Origin: Kalmusia sp. IMI 367209
Taxonomy: Eukaryota > Ascomycota > Dothideomycetes > Pleosporales > Didymosphaeriaceae
Direction of reading: 5' to 3'
DNA length: 64,000 nucleotides
NCBI GenBank assembly: GCA_027946365.1
Contig: JAPEUQ010000002.1
Coordinates: forward strand, 1,612,001-1,676,000
Under the pieces are notes generated by a model. That model was not told where the DNA came from and ran no database searches. It saw nothing but the letters and a program-made list of their open reading frames with translations. The translations under genes and the position numbers were made by a program. Shown here one piece after another: positions 11,350-23,800 of this stretch (its first letter is position 1; each line of letters starts with the position of its first letter).

Positions 11350-12557
11350 ATGCCTCCTAAAGTCCACGAAGATGAGTATTACCAAGCTTATTGCCGCGCG
11401 CCCGGCGTTCCGACCGCCTTCCCATTCATGGAGGTAAGTGATAATGATGGGGTTGGCAATAGGTTGCCATGGGCTTCTCAACCCTTTACTGATAACATAT
11501 AGGATGGAGACAGGCCCTATCTTGGTGACTACAAGTGCCGCGCTCAAGGCGAAGATGGACAGCATTGTGGTGTAAGTAATGTCTTGAGAAGGTGTTGTCA
11601 ACCCAATCTGAACCCCTACAGAAAACCCTTACACCAGATAATATGAAGGTCCACTACAAGAAATGGCACGATATCAAGCTAGGAGATGGAGGTAAAGGTG
11701 GCAACCCTAGTATTGCCAGAATCAAGGAGTCACTGGGTAGGTGTTGTCAACCCGTTGCCAACCCGTTGCTAACCCCATGTCAGCATTCTACAAGACCAAC
11801 ATGAAAGCATTAGCTGAAAAAGACCCAAGTATCCTGGTTACCCTCCTCCAGCGCCCCAGGCTCTTCTGATTGCATCGGCAACCCTGTCTCAACGGGATCC
11901 CAACCCTCCCAGCCATCACCAACTCCAACAAGCCCAACTAAGAAGCGTACACTCCGGTCTACCCGCGGTGGTCGTGGTGGTGGCCGTGGAAGCAAGCGTG
12001 GTGGTGGCCGTGGAGGTATTGAGAAGGGTACTAGGAAGGTCAAGGGGTCCACAAGGGGTTCACGTGGTACTGTCAACGTGGACGCTCAAGATCTTACTTT
12101 CGCATTTGATAGCACGCTACCGCGCCATGAACGCCCTAAGGTCCCTCGCATGCAAAGGCCAACAAAAGAATGGTGTCAAGAAAGGAGATGTAGTGGACGG
12201 TTGCCAACGGGCTGTCAACATGTTTTCAACCCTTCTAACAATAAAATAGCCTGATTACGACACTCTTCACATTATCCTCAAGAACAACGGCATGGTATTC
12301 CCCTGCAAGAACTGTCACGATCTAGCTCAGGGGGGGGAGAGAACCCTGGCCAATATGATGGTATGTTCGCCTTGTCAACCCGACTCCAACCCCTTCTCAA
12401 CCCAATCTCACTGTTTTAGGGTGCTACTTCAGCAAAGCGTGCGAAAACACCTTTTTACCATGATTGGGGCTATCCTAATCCTGGAGATGACGACTACTCA
12501 ACCTCAGCGCATGAGGCCTCTGAGCATGCTGGAGATAGCGAGGAGGATGCTATCTAG
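11350..12557 (+). CDS. Transposon accessory gene: zinc-finger-like, RGG-rich nuclear protein
   Basis: Seven exons (11350..11433, 11503..11571, 11622..11736, 11784..11836, 11913..12140, 12250..12360, 12420..12557) join in phase for 265 aa. The N-terminal part has a possible Cys/His finger (YKCRAQGEDGQHCGKTL, then KVHYKKWHDIKL). The middle is Arg/Gly-rich (STRGGRGGGRGSKRGGGRGG), suggesting nucleic-acid binding. A CxxC follows (FPCKNCHDLA), and the end is acidic (EASEHAGDSEEDAI). It lacks a DDE core, so it is more likely a DNA-binding partner or regulator of transposition than the transposase; that role is inference. The donor of exon 5 (GTCCCT) is weak and was chosen on phase. All six introns carry copies of a C(T)CAACCC-type motif. 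Confidence 0.6.
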
Positions 12558-12909
12558 GGGTTGTGATGGTGTTGTCAAGGCGTTCTCAACGCGTTCAGTT
12601 GCATATACCCAGCAAATTTGGCTATGGATTCATGGAGATCACGAAGTAATTGAGCAGGGTTGATATCTCGAAGACGATAGGTAGGGGTTGACATGGGGTT
12701 CTCGAGACGTTGATATGGTCTACCCAATACTCTGGCTGTGTGAGCTATTAGAGTATATACCTAGTTACCAGATAGCTGAATACCATACCAAGGGTTCTCA
12801 AGGCACTCAATATATTTAAATCTCCTCTTATTATCCCTATCAATTATATATACAAACTTTTACTATTCAAACACCTATTTAGCTTCCAACAATATATACA
12901 TTTGGTATA
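12558..12909. other. Spacer between the convergent transposon genes
   Basis: Non-coding and AT-rich toward 12800-12900. It contains further dispersed copies of the element's motif (GGGTTGTGATGGTGTTGTCA, TTCTCAACGCG), so the motif is not confined to introns. Confidence 0.6.
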
Positions 12910-15900
12910 TTACAAAGGCATAATAATAAAGCCTTCCCTAGGGGTTGGGAGGGGCACGGAACCCCTCCGCATTGCCTCGATTTCCAACTCAAGCTTTTCA
13001 TTCATCAACTCCTTTTGTTTTATAGCTGCCGCCCGTTCACGTAATTCAAGCTCCGCTCGTCTAGCCTCAAGGTCCATATTATGATGAATAGCTTGACGTT
13101 GAAGGCTTGGTTCTAGTGAAGGTGTCCGAAAGGGGATAGATATAGGTTGGGAAGCGGTTGTCAAGGGCTGCGAAGACTCACTTGCTGGTGATGATGATGA
13201 TAAACCCCTTGCTAGCCGGTCACCAACATCACTTCTACGCTTTGAGGATGCCCTAGGCTTCACAAACCAGTCGAGGACCCGCGTGCCATAGATCTCTCTT
13301 CCTCGTCACTAGCAGAATCATCTACTTGCTCAATGCTAGTCCTTCGCTTCCGTTTACGATCTAAACGTGTTAGCATAGGGATGTGAAGGGTTAGAACTAT
13401 GTATATATACTTTCTCTACGCATTTTTATATTCTCCTAGCTGAAGGGGCAGTCTTTGAATACCCATGGCGTAGACCCATTATGTTGCGTGCCAATTGTTG
13501 ATCAATATCACGATCATCAAGTTTCATAGCCCTTAAGGCGTTAGTATTGCCTTCTTTTAGGGTTGATAACACCTACATAAGGATTGCAGGGAGTAAATTT
13601 AGCTGTTTACCATATGAGTATGACTTTTTACCTGTCTGCTCAACATGGTTGGAGGTGTTCTCAAGGCGATACCAATCATCCCGGGCCATCTTAGAGATAT
13701 AGCGACAGAGGCCATATGCAAACGTAGTAGTATGTTTATGTTTAGCCCAGTTTTGTACTACGATCTGTTCATCACCTTAGTAAGGTGTTAGTATAGTATC
13801 TATAACCTCTTATTTTTAACTTACGTTCAAGCTCAGATAGGATTTTACTATATTGATCCCAACTACGTGCGTGTAAAATTGACCACATCTTTCTATTATA
13901 CCTGGGTCTGGGTATTCCATCCGGTTCTCAACGCGTTCTATACCCATTTTGAAGTGGTGTGAGCAAAACTTTACTGTATGAGCAATATGATAGCGCCATG
14001 GCCGACTAAATGGGTCAATATGGCGTAAGTACCGCCCAAACCCTGTATAATGGCTTTAGAACATGTTATAAAGGGGTTGTGAGGGGGTTGTGATTGCCTT
14101 GAGGAGGGGTACTAACCTCCAAATTGAGCGCCATCCATATCTGCAGTGACACCTATAAATCCTGTCTGGTGAATATGACGCCACTGTACTGGCTGACCAG
14201 AGAGTTTCTCAACCCATTTAAAGAGGATCTGAAAGGCTTGAGAATATGATCGGCGTCTCTTTGTATTCATATAAATACGGGCAAGAGTAAATACTATATA
14301 TTTAGCTATTATCAACATCTTGAGAAGGGGTTTCCATACACTTCCCATGCTGTTCATTAAAGTAAGCTATTATAAGTTCCTGCCAGGGTTCACGATTGCG
14401 TTGGAATGATACGTCAATCTGAAAGCTAGCTAAGCTTATAAGTGTAATGGCCTGCTCTTTTCTCATTGTAAGGATAAGAGTGCCTAATTGGGAATGATGT
14501 ATCTCGCGGATATATGCCTGAAGGGGATGAGAAGGTGTATGCAGGGGGTTGAGAAGGGTATTCGAACCGTGTCAATATTCTTATGGCGCATATCCATTTC
14601 AAATTGGACGCCAGCTAGATCCTGACCTGATGGGAACATATTGAGCTTTTCCTTATAAATAATAGCTCGTAGGCGATCAAGGTTATTGCTGTTGCATGGA
14701 TTTGACCAAATGAATTTACGCCGTATTTTTTTGGCATAGTGAGTCCATGAATGGACCACGTAGGAATGAAGCTAGTTGAGGTTACCTTATAAACCCTTGA
14801 GGTTGGGTTAGGAAGAACATACCACAGGTTAGGCTAGGATCCTTAACCCGGCGGATAAGCTCTATAAGTTCAGTTGCGAGGACGCTAGGTAGCTTTGTAG
14901 GTGGTGGTGGTGGGTGGGTATGTATACCATGAGGTAAATAGAAAGAAGGGATTCTCAACTAGATTTGTAGGGATTAAGATATTAAACTCAACTTCACATG
15001 GTTGCTTTTCCAGCTTCCCATGTCCCTGTGGATGATCAACGTCTTATGAAGGCGTTAGTATTCCCTATTTAATAACTTTATAACCTAGTTACATACCACA
15101 GTTAGCTAGCTTTGTAGTAGTTGAAGTATAACTGCACATGTATCTTGGGGCCTTAAGTTACTTCTAAACCTGTTGCGAAGAGGTACTGGAGGTGTTCGAT
15201 AGAGTATTGGTAGGAAATCTTCCGAAAGTAATGTTTATCTGGTGTATGTGGACCCTGATATGCCTGACAGCCAATATAGTAGGAAGGGGAACCAGAGGAA
15301 TCCTAAGGGTATTAGAAGGGGTTATGAATAGGTCAGTTAGTAACTAGTTAGTATTGAACTACTTACCATAGTACGGCTTCGTCTAATAACAGGGCCACAT
15401 GTTGAACCCTGCGATGGGCAGAAAACACCACCCTGAAAGCGATGCATAATAGCTGTATACCAACTAAATACGTTAATAAGGCCTTCAGAATACCTTGAGG
15501 AGGCCTACCTAGTAGACCTTCTTTGCGTGGGTCTAATTCCCCTCGATATGCATCTAATCGAGCATTCCGCATATGTTCCCAAGTCTCTTCATTTACATGC
15601 GTATGCGAAAATGTTGCTAAGGCGTTGTCAAGGTATTGGCATCGCTTAATCCCTGTGCAGATAGACCGGATCCGTGAAGCACTTGAGTTAAAGAAGGAGA
15701 GACCGTGCGTTTCATGGGACCTTTCAACCGTCTGCAATACTGCATCTAAGGTCATGAGAAGGCATTAATATGGGGTTGGGAGGGATCATACTGAGTCTCC
15801 TTCTGCCCTTGCCTGCTCAAGCGTAGCTCTTTCCCTGCCAATATGGACGACAAATGTATGCCCATCTACACTTGTTTGGGGGTAATCAGGTAATAAGCCA

Positions 15901-16250
15901 ACATGTGTAATTGTCTTTGTCATCAGTGGTGGAGTCCCCGAGGTAAGAACGCTTAGCGTAAAATTATCGTCCTATGGGGTTGAGAACGGGTTCAGAACAC
16001 CTTGCCATCATGTTGGTACATACACATTCACGATCTTCTTCCTCGTTTTCCGCTGTTGGTAAAGCCTCTGTAGTAGAGCTTACGTCCTCATCTCTCTCTT
16101 CATTCTCACTACTATCAGAGAAATGGCTTTGGGACAGTTCGATTGCTAATATGGTTAGTAGGTATTCTCAACCCCTTCATAACCCATCCAGAACTTACAT
16201 TGCTGCCATTCCTCAATACTTCCAGACACTACTCCTTCATCCATTTCCAT
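12910..16250 (-). CDS. Putative DDE-type transposase, many introns, exon map incomplete
   Basis: Reading leftward from ATG 16250: an acidic N terminus (MEMDEGVVSGSIEEWQQ, then SDSSENEERDEDVSS), a segment LTSGTPPLMTKTITHVG, a block starting DAVLQTVERSHETHGLSFF, and the core. The core contains WQELIIAYFNEQHGK, TFTLARIYMNTKRRRSYSQ and TGFIGVTADMDGAQFGG, then GFGRYLRHIDPFSRPWRYHI and KFCSHHFKMG. Further on come DDWYRLENTSNHVEQTG and a C-terminal charged coiled-coil-like stretch (RRAELELRERAAAIKQKE). The Asp in VTADMD and the Glu in NHVEQ are plausible catalytic residues (inference). Most gaps are short introns, but around 14790-15150 no chain of canonical introns avoids a frame problem, so some decay is possible. 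Superfamily unassigned. Confidence 0.5.
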
Positions 16251-16440
16251 GAGATACTGAAGGGGTTTGTAAGGTGTTAGTGACTAGTTCCTGTCCCCTA
16301 GCGTTATGCAACTATATTTTCTTGGGGTAAGTGGGGTGTAGGAAGGAGGAAGCTGGGGCGACCAAGGCTAGGATGTACCCCACCAAGAAGTTTGTCAGCA
16401 CACCAAGAGTTACTAGCGTAAATTTTTTTCTTGGTCGCCT

Positions 16441-16474
16441 GAGCTTTTAGCGTGGTCGGCTCAACTACATGCAC
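16441..16474 (-). repeat. Right terminal inverted repeat
   Basis: GAGCTTTTAGCGTGGTCGGC and the following 14 bases, the inverted partner of 11204..11237. It ends 124 bp upstream of the ATG of the next gene. Confidence 0.85.
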
Positions 16475-16484
16475 GTCTGGCCCC
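16475..16484 (+). repeat. Target-site duplication, right copy
   Basis: GTCTGGCCCC, identical to 11194..11203. Confidence 0.85.
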
Positions 16485-16598
16485 TGCCTTGTCAACCCAA
16501 ACAACGTCATCTCCCTTGAATACAATCGGGACTCGATTACTTTCGTCACAACCCATCGTCCCAGCCGAGTCGGAAAATCTGCATTCGATAGTTTCGAT

Positions 16599-19500
16599 AT
16601 GAGCGATTCCGATTCCATGAGCTCAGAAACTGACGGATCCTGTGTCGACGACGAATCCATTGGCTCACTCGTGGATGAAGAGGAGTTCAAGATAGACCTT
16701 CGGGAGTGTCTCGATGACGTCGAATATGAAGGATCGTTTTTCAATTTCCACAGCTTCAGCAGTTATGTGAACCCGGGTCTTCACATTGCTAATTATGGGT
16801 CGGTAGGCTTACCGCTCACGGTCCGTGACGCGGAAGCTATCGCGCGCATCTGCAGCCCATCACCATTCGGCAAGGGATCCCATACTGTTATCGACACCTC
16901 CGTGAGAAAGACCTGGGAATTGGACTTTACAAGCTTCGAATGCCGAAACCCTGCATGGGTCATGTATCTGGATTCTATCGTAAAGCAAACTGTCGAGGAA
17001 CTTGGCGTGCAAGTTCCAGCGCGCGTGGAGCGATACAAATTGCTTCTTTATGAGACAGGTGCCTTTTTTAAGGCACATAAAGATAGCGAGAAGTCGCCTG
17101 GCATGTTTGGAACGCTGGTGATTTGCCTGCCTTCGGAGCACACCGGTGGCGAAGTGCATCTAGTCCGTGGTGGGAAGACGAGTATTTTGGAGACTGCGAA
17201 ACGGTCGCAGTATGATCTTTCAACTCTGGCTTGGTATTCTGACGTGGAGCACGAGATCAAGCCTGTCGCATCAGGCTATCGCTTGGTTTTGACGTACAAC
17301 CTTTTGCAGGACCAGAGAATGCCCAGGCAGACCGCCTCCATGCTTGATGAATCCCACGCGAGACTGGAGAAATTGCTTCGCACCTGGAATAAAGAGCTCT
17401 ATTTCATCGACAAGTTAATATATCCCCTCGAACACCAATATACAGAAGCAAGCCTTAGCCTAAAGAGTCTGAAAGGTCGCGATGCAGCCAAAGCCCGATA
17501 CATTGAGAGCCTGTGCACGAAGAATGGGGTCTTTTGGTTTCTCGGTAGAATGACCAAGCAGACTAGCGAAGATAGTAGATACGAACATGAAGATGAGGAC
17601 GAGGGGCTTTCCTTGGACTGGATTGTCACACCTGCCGGCGAAAAGTTGAGCTTGGGCATTGTAGACGTCTCCGAAGACCAAATGCTCGCTGATGCGGACG
17701 ACCTGTATGCGGGGAGAGACGCCGACAGCGAAGACGAGGGCGAGTTCACAGGAAATGAATCAATGCCTTCAACTTTCCGATATCGTGACACGGTTCGTTT
17801 CCGATCAATTATCTCTCAAAGCAAGTTACGTGCATTGATTCATTATAGGTGCTTATTCTTTGTCGGAAAGATGATATTGTCCGCCAATTCTCGTTGCGTG
17901 ACTATCATGGTGCGGCTTCACTTCAAACTTTATTCGAGCTCTTCCGCAATGATAGTACAGCCGATTCAAGTGAAGAGTCAGCAGAGGTTCGTAAGAATGC
18001 CTTCCGTTCAATTCTGGATAAAGCGATCAAGGCCATCACTGGCACAGGCCTTAGCTACTATTACTCAAGCTACGGACTAGAAAGTGAACGCAGTTTAGCG
18101 GACTTTGGCAGGATATTTGAAATGGTTGCAGACTTTTTGCTACTCTATCGAGCAGGGTGACTTAGTCCGTCAAGCTCTTCGGGGTATCATGCAAGATACA
18201 GAATGGACCTCATCTACTGAGTTAGTCCGTATTGTTGCTTATCAAGTGGCAAGGGATTCGGTAGGAAGTGGTAGTGAGACTTGGAACTTATGGTACTTCG
18301 CCGTAGAGCCTACAGCATCTAATCTAGCGCTAACCAACCATAGGCTTACCCGATCCCCACCAGTTTTCACTTTCAAGCATGCGAACGAGATGCGATTTAC
18401 GTTTGAGCTCATTCAATCCCATCTACACTCCAATACTTCTGCATTCGACGAGTGGAAGTCCATCCGTTTAGGGGAAATGCTGCATGCAGTCAAGTCATAT
18501 GATAAATTAGATGTCCCAGCCTTGTTGCAACTTGTCCCCGCGGTAACCCCAGAAACCTACTTTGAAATGTAAGCTCCCCCCATACAACTTCTTTCCTACT
18601 GCTCATTTCGACAGAATCCTCCCAACGCTCATCAATAGCCCTAACCGTGCCGGGCTCGCTGGCTTCCTCTGTCAGCTCGGGACCAAATCGACACACGACC
18701 CTAGCTTCCGAGATACGATCGCCAGGCCGACATATCAAAAGATTCTGCAAGCCGTATCTCTCACATTTACGCTTGACTTGAGCGACTTTACTAGGTCTTC
18801 CGATTATGGGGCAGGGTACGACTCTGAATACTTGTCACCAGATACCTCCGACGCTGTTACGGGTTACTGCGCCGAGTACCTAGATATCTATGATCAGTTC
18901 ATGGCCCTTGAGTTGCATTCCGAGGCTCTTGTTTTGATTGACAATACCCTACCGGATCTCCCGGGTTCTAACTCTCCTTTTTGGAAGGAGTGGAGGGCGC
19001 TTTTTGCATTCATCGAAAGGTTCGCTTCTATCTTAGAGCGTCACCATAAAAGCGACATGAACAACGCTTCTCAGAATTTCATAGGCTCTGCACTTCGCAC
19101 GTCTGCCTATTCGCTGGCCGAGGCATGTCCAACAGAACCGAAAGACTGGAGGCGCATGAGTGGAGAATCAATCAATTGCAACTGTGGGCCCTGTCTCTCG
19201 TTAGCCCAATTTCTCGCCGATCCACATCGAGCTGTGGGCCGCTTCTCGTACGCGGAGAAGACGCGGAAACACCTACAATATAGCCTGAACTATGAAGACT
19301 TCAAATTCGATACTGAGCGCGGTCGAACACCGTATACGCTTGTCGTCCACAAAACAAACAACGAATTCTCCCGCTTGACCGCGAAGTGGAAGGGGGACAT
19401 TACGGAAATGGAATCGCGAATTAGAGACATGAATACCGGCTTTTTGAAGAGCTTGCTAGGCGAAGAACTCTCAGCGCTCACTGAGATCATTGGTGAGGGT

Positions 19501-19644
19501 AGGAAATTAAAATCACGGGCACCACAATCGAAATCACTCCGACCGATACCAGCTAGCACCCAGAACTCTAGGGCTACAGGCCCCGTCGCGGGTGTCAAGA
19601 GGAAAGCTGAGGTCATTGATCTAACTGATGGCGCGTTCGAATAG
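16599..19644 (+). CDS. Large 2OG-Fe(II) oxygenase (P4H-like) domain protein with one frameshift
   Basis: Exons 16599..17792, 17849..18568 and 18615..19644. The start at MSDSDSMSSE is chosen because the open frame upstream runs into the transposon repeat. After an acidic N terminus, the oxygenase domain lies at about residues 120-240: YKLLLYETGAFFKAHKDSEK supplies the HxD iron ligands, DVEHEIKPV the distal His, and GYRLVLTYNL the 2OG-binding Arg. A long C-terminal region of unknown function has a Cys cluster (NCNCGPC) and ends with KRKAEVIDLTD, resembling a nuclear localisation signal plus a SUMO-interacting motif. Exon 2 is one base too long: an extra T in the T5 run at 18134..18138 shifts the frame between GRIFEMVADF and YSIEQGDLVRQAL. 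No intron of acceptable size fixes this, so it is a frameshift mutation or a sequencing error. Confidence 0.7.
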
Positions 19645-20839
19645 CATACTGTGATTTAAAAAAATTGCGACGATATGAAATCACTTGATGCCCTAAGGAG
19701 GCTTTCTGAATAACGCTCGGAGAAAAACAACCAACAACAACCAAAAAAATACGGTACAAGAGCAATCAGGATGGCGTTCGGATGGTAGTAGAGTGATAGT
19801 AATAACCATTCTTGATCTTTTCTCTCCCTCTCTGAGCAGAATCCGCTCCCTGTCCCACGTATGGCACTTGGCTTTCGTCCGACGGCGGTTCGATAACCAA
19901 GTTTAACCTCGTGCCACCACAATACCCTAGTTTCATTCGTCTATATGATTATTCAGGTATTTGCACGTTTAGTATCTCCGTCACAACACTACCCAAAAGC
20001 GAGCAAGATGGCAAGGGATGATAATCAATCTGACTTTACAGAAGCGTATTGCGTGTGCCGGAAAGGTCTGCATCTTAGCCACGTTAGCATTCATGCCTCC
20101 GCGAGGTACTCAAAAGGTGGAATCTTTGCTCTCTTCTACTATGGAAAAGTTCAAATTCTTATCTTTGGCAATTTCTTTCACCCCAAAAAGCTCTTCGCTG
20201 AAGGCCTTCCTCAATACGCTCCTTTCTTATTTTATTTTGAGTTACGCCATAGGCAGTAAAGCTAATCAATGTCGCCCTAGTCCCTAGCTGTATGATTCGC
20301 GGTGAGAACAGCAGCAGCTAGAGCATGTCAGCACCGGCGGGTGAATGTTCATTCTAGCAAAGGCGCTTTCTCCTGACCTACGATTGTGCAAGCACAGTCA
20401 GATTCAATCTTGGTGCAAAATGGTAAGCGTCGTTATTCTTGGGGACAATGCTGACGGATGTTGGACTCGGGGCGGCTGCTGCTAAAGCGGTGACATGAGA
20501 GGTGCTGAGGTGAAATGGTAGCTAAAGCGGCGGCCTAAAACAGCCCCACTGCATACCCGTGTTATCCGCAGCCAATTTCCCACATTATTCACTACTTTGA
20601 GATATCGCAATGATGAAACTTGGCAGAAGTAGACTCAAAAGATTCTATGAGCAACCCAAGCTCAGGGAAAAATTCAGAATGGGTGTAAATTATGATGTCT
20701 AACTTCCTGGAACCCAGTGACCTTCTCGTCATGAAACTATCCAGCGCACTCAAAATTCAGCGGATAATTCGCTAGCAGTAGATGTTGTGAGTACTTACGC
20801 TTTTCTAACTCTCTTCCAAACGTCTTGTCGTCCGAATTC
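19645..20839. other. Intergenic region, no supported gene
   Basis: Open frames of about 90-105 codons at 19945-20287 overlap in two frames and show no domain or splice support. No RNA gene was recognised. Confidence 0.45.
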
Positions 20840-23800
20840 TCATTTGTGCGGGGCAGGTGCGGAAGACTTCGGCTTTGGAGGAGTAACACGGAAGTTCTGG
20901 GTTTCCGGTCCCCTGTACATGAAGGAATGCTCTTCAGATTTATCAAAAACTACTCTCACATGGAGTCCAACCCCATCACTGTCGATTGGGAGGCCGATGC
21001 AGGGATATATTTTACCCTTCTTAAATTTGTGGTCGTCGAATGCACCCCCTGTCCGATTAGTACGAAATCCCCAAGGAAACCATGGCGGTCACCTACAGGA
21101 GTCCAGGCGTTCACCATTCAGTGTGCGGTAGCCCTCACCTGACTTCATGTTAAGTCCGCATCCCACTACGTCCCCAGCTTTGTATGATTCGGTCTGGGAG
21201 GATCTTGACCATGATGAATCTTGGTCTAAGGACTTGACGTAGAGGCCTCCATCATCTCCGTGGTAGGCCCAAGATCCTTCAGTAATGCCGGGATAGGTTT
21301 CTTCAGGTATATTCACCTGAGTATACCCAACGGCTAAGTATCTGTGTGATTGGTCAGGCTCTGCATTACAAAAGCGTGTGAGTATTGCCACCCTAGGACG
21401 CACCTTCCGTTAGGATAGTCAATCAGATGAACTTCAAAGTAGAACCAGGCGAGGTCTGGTGGGATACATTTTTGCGTTCTCAAACAGATCTTTTCGAAAT
21501 TGACCGATTCCATGTCGACCTTGATTTCTAGGAATGCATCAGCTGCATCGTCCTCTAGACGAAAGGGTTTAAGATTCGAAAAATTACCTTTCACCGCTAC
21601 GCATGGTTGGCTGTTATCAATGCACTGGATACAGTCCAAAATGGAGACATTGGTCTCGTCAAAGGGATTTGTGAGGGTAAAAGGCAATGCATATTGTGAT
21701 TTCTTGGGCGGCGGGTTTGGAATGCACTTCACCAATCTATCTTTGAGTTTCTGATGACCATTCTTGTCGGCAATGTCAATGCACGTCCAGTTGTCCTCGT
21801 CGGGGCTGAAGATATTCGCACCCTTTTCGAGAAGGTGCAGGATCGCATCCTTTTCATCCATCAGAGCCAATTCGTGAAGTGGGTTGCGGAGTTCCTTCCA
21901 TCTCTCTGGATCGTCGATCCTGCGCATCCACGCTCTGAACACGTCTTCGTTCGCCTTGAATGTAGGAAACAAACGAATCAGATCGTCAAGTTCAGAGGTC
22001 GGTAGCTCCTTATCTGGGATAGACTCTAGGACACCTTTGATAATTTCGATACGATCGTCCCCTTTTGCGAAGCGTTTCAGTGCTTCAATTCGACTTTGGG
22101 TAGTCGTGTGAGGATGAGTTAGTATGGCCAAGGTGCAGTCATTATCTGACTCCTGAAGGGCATATTCAAGCGGTTTGCGACCCACAGTGTCAGCAGCATC
22201 CCAGCTGGGAGCAATCAAGGGACTTTTGAGTAGAATTCTGAGAACTTCCAGCTGATTTTGGCTGAGGGCCATGTGGAGAGGCGTAAATCTTCTCCATTTG
22301 GTCGCCGGCCGATTTGGATCCACAGTCTTGGCGGCCAGCAAGATCTTTACCATTTCTGCTTGCCCGGATTCGCATGCCCACCCTATAGGCGACTCGTCGT
22401 ACGAATCATCTCCTTGGTTGACTACTTCTTCACTGCTGTTCTGGGCGATGTAATTAACAGCATTGAGGCAGTATCCATTTCGAACGGCTGATATTAGTGG
22501 AGTCTCACCATCCTCATCTATGGTTCCAGGATTTGCACCATGATGGAGGAGATAGAGGGAGGTATAGTCGTTGTTGGCTCTCATCGCTATGTGTAGTGGT
22601 GTTTGCCCAGATTTGTCCACACAATCAATTTCATTCTTCATAGCGTTGAGGATAATGGAGATAAGAGAGGGTCTTTGACTGGAATGCCACCGCTCTGATT
22701 AGACTCCGCTACGTGATGTAAAGAGCTGCGGCCAGCGCTATCTTTGAGTTTGAGGTTAGCCCCATGGCGAAGAAGAGTGTGGACGACAGTTGCATTGTCG
22801 ACAAGGATGGCTGCATGGAGTGGTGTACGGAGAGAGCCATCGCGGACGTCAATCATCTTAATGAATGATAAATATGGAGCAGACGTCCCTTCCTGGAAAG
22901 CCTGAGCTGAGGATGCTTTAATTTCGCGTCCCATATGTGTGTTTGCCATCTCCTCCTCTTTCTCCCAAGTGGTAATGAGGCGGTCAATTAAATCTTCAGC
23001 TTCGGCATCACTAATTGTGCTGGCTTGGGAGACGTGATGCAAGGAAATTTTTCCATCTTTGTCTGGAATTCCTGGCTTGGCATGGTGTTCAAGGAGCTGG
23101 AGTGCGACGGTGATCTTGCCTGCGATGATAGCTGTGTGTAGTACCGTTCGGCCCTCCCGAGTCTGGAGATCAATTTCCTCCATTTTACTTGCAAAGGCGT
23201 CTACGATAATCTTAAGGTCTGGCTCCGAGAACTTCTCAGATTCAATCGCATAGTGCAAGGCCGTTTTGTCTTTATTGTCCTGTTTGACCACCGCGTCGGC
23301 GAACTTATCTATGGAGGAGTTATCCTTAATCATGAAGAGTTTAACAACTTTCATTGCGCCCGCCTCACAGGCGAGCATAAGAGGTGTCATGCCAGTGTCG
23401 TTCTTCGTGGAGGCTTTAGCGCCGTATTTGAGCAGGACACTTACGACCTTTTCTCGCTCCGCTGATACAGCTAGATGCAGTGGTGTTCTGCCGTGCTTAT
23501 CGGTTATATCAGCCGCAGCGCCTCTTTTCAGGTAATAACGCTCAATCTTCTCGTCGTCAAGGAACTCCACGGCGTAATGAAGCACAGTCATGCCGTTATC
23601 ATCTTTGTCGTCAAAGTTCTTCCATGCCTTCATGAACTCTTCGGCCATATTTTTTTGGAGGGTCCCCGTGCGTGAGTCATTGTTCTGGTCCCTCAGGAGC
23701 ATCAGATATGTCAGTGGCGTTCGCCTGAATATGTCAGCTTGGTCAGGTCGGGAATCTTTGTTTAGCAGTTTCTTTGCAATCTCCAAATTTGAAGACACGG

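Larger units (their letters stand above)
11204..16474. mobile_element. DNA transposon with 34-bp TIRs and 10-bp TSD (MULE- or KDZ-like)
   Basis: A 5271-bp element. The inverted repeats share a perfect core (CCACGCTAAAAGCTC) and imperfect outer parts; a subterminal copy of the tip motif (TGAGCCGACCAGC) sits near 11275. The perfect 10-bp target duplication points to the Mutator-like range (8-11 bp). It carries two convergent, intron-rich genes: a small zinc-finger/RGG protein (+) and a larger DDE-transposase-like gene (-). The superfamily is not settled, because the TIRs are short for a MULE. The intact target duplication suggests a fairly recent insertion. The element lies just upstream of the oxygenase gene at 16599. 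Confidence 0.8.

Noticed and set aside
16452..16598. 49-codon N-terminal extension of the oxygenase gene
   Set aside because: It starts inside the transposon inverted repeat and the target duplication; the ATG at 16599 is the better start.
19945..20287. Two overlapping open frames of about 90-105 codons
   Set aside because: No domain, no splice partner, and low complexity typical of chance frames.
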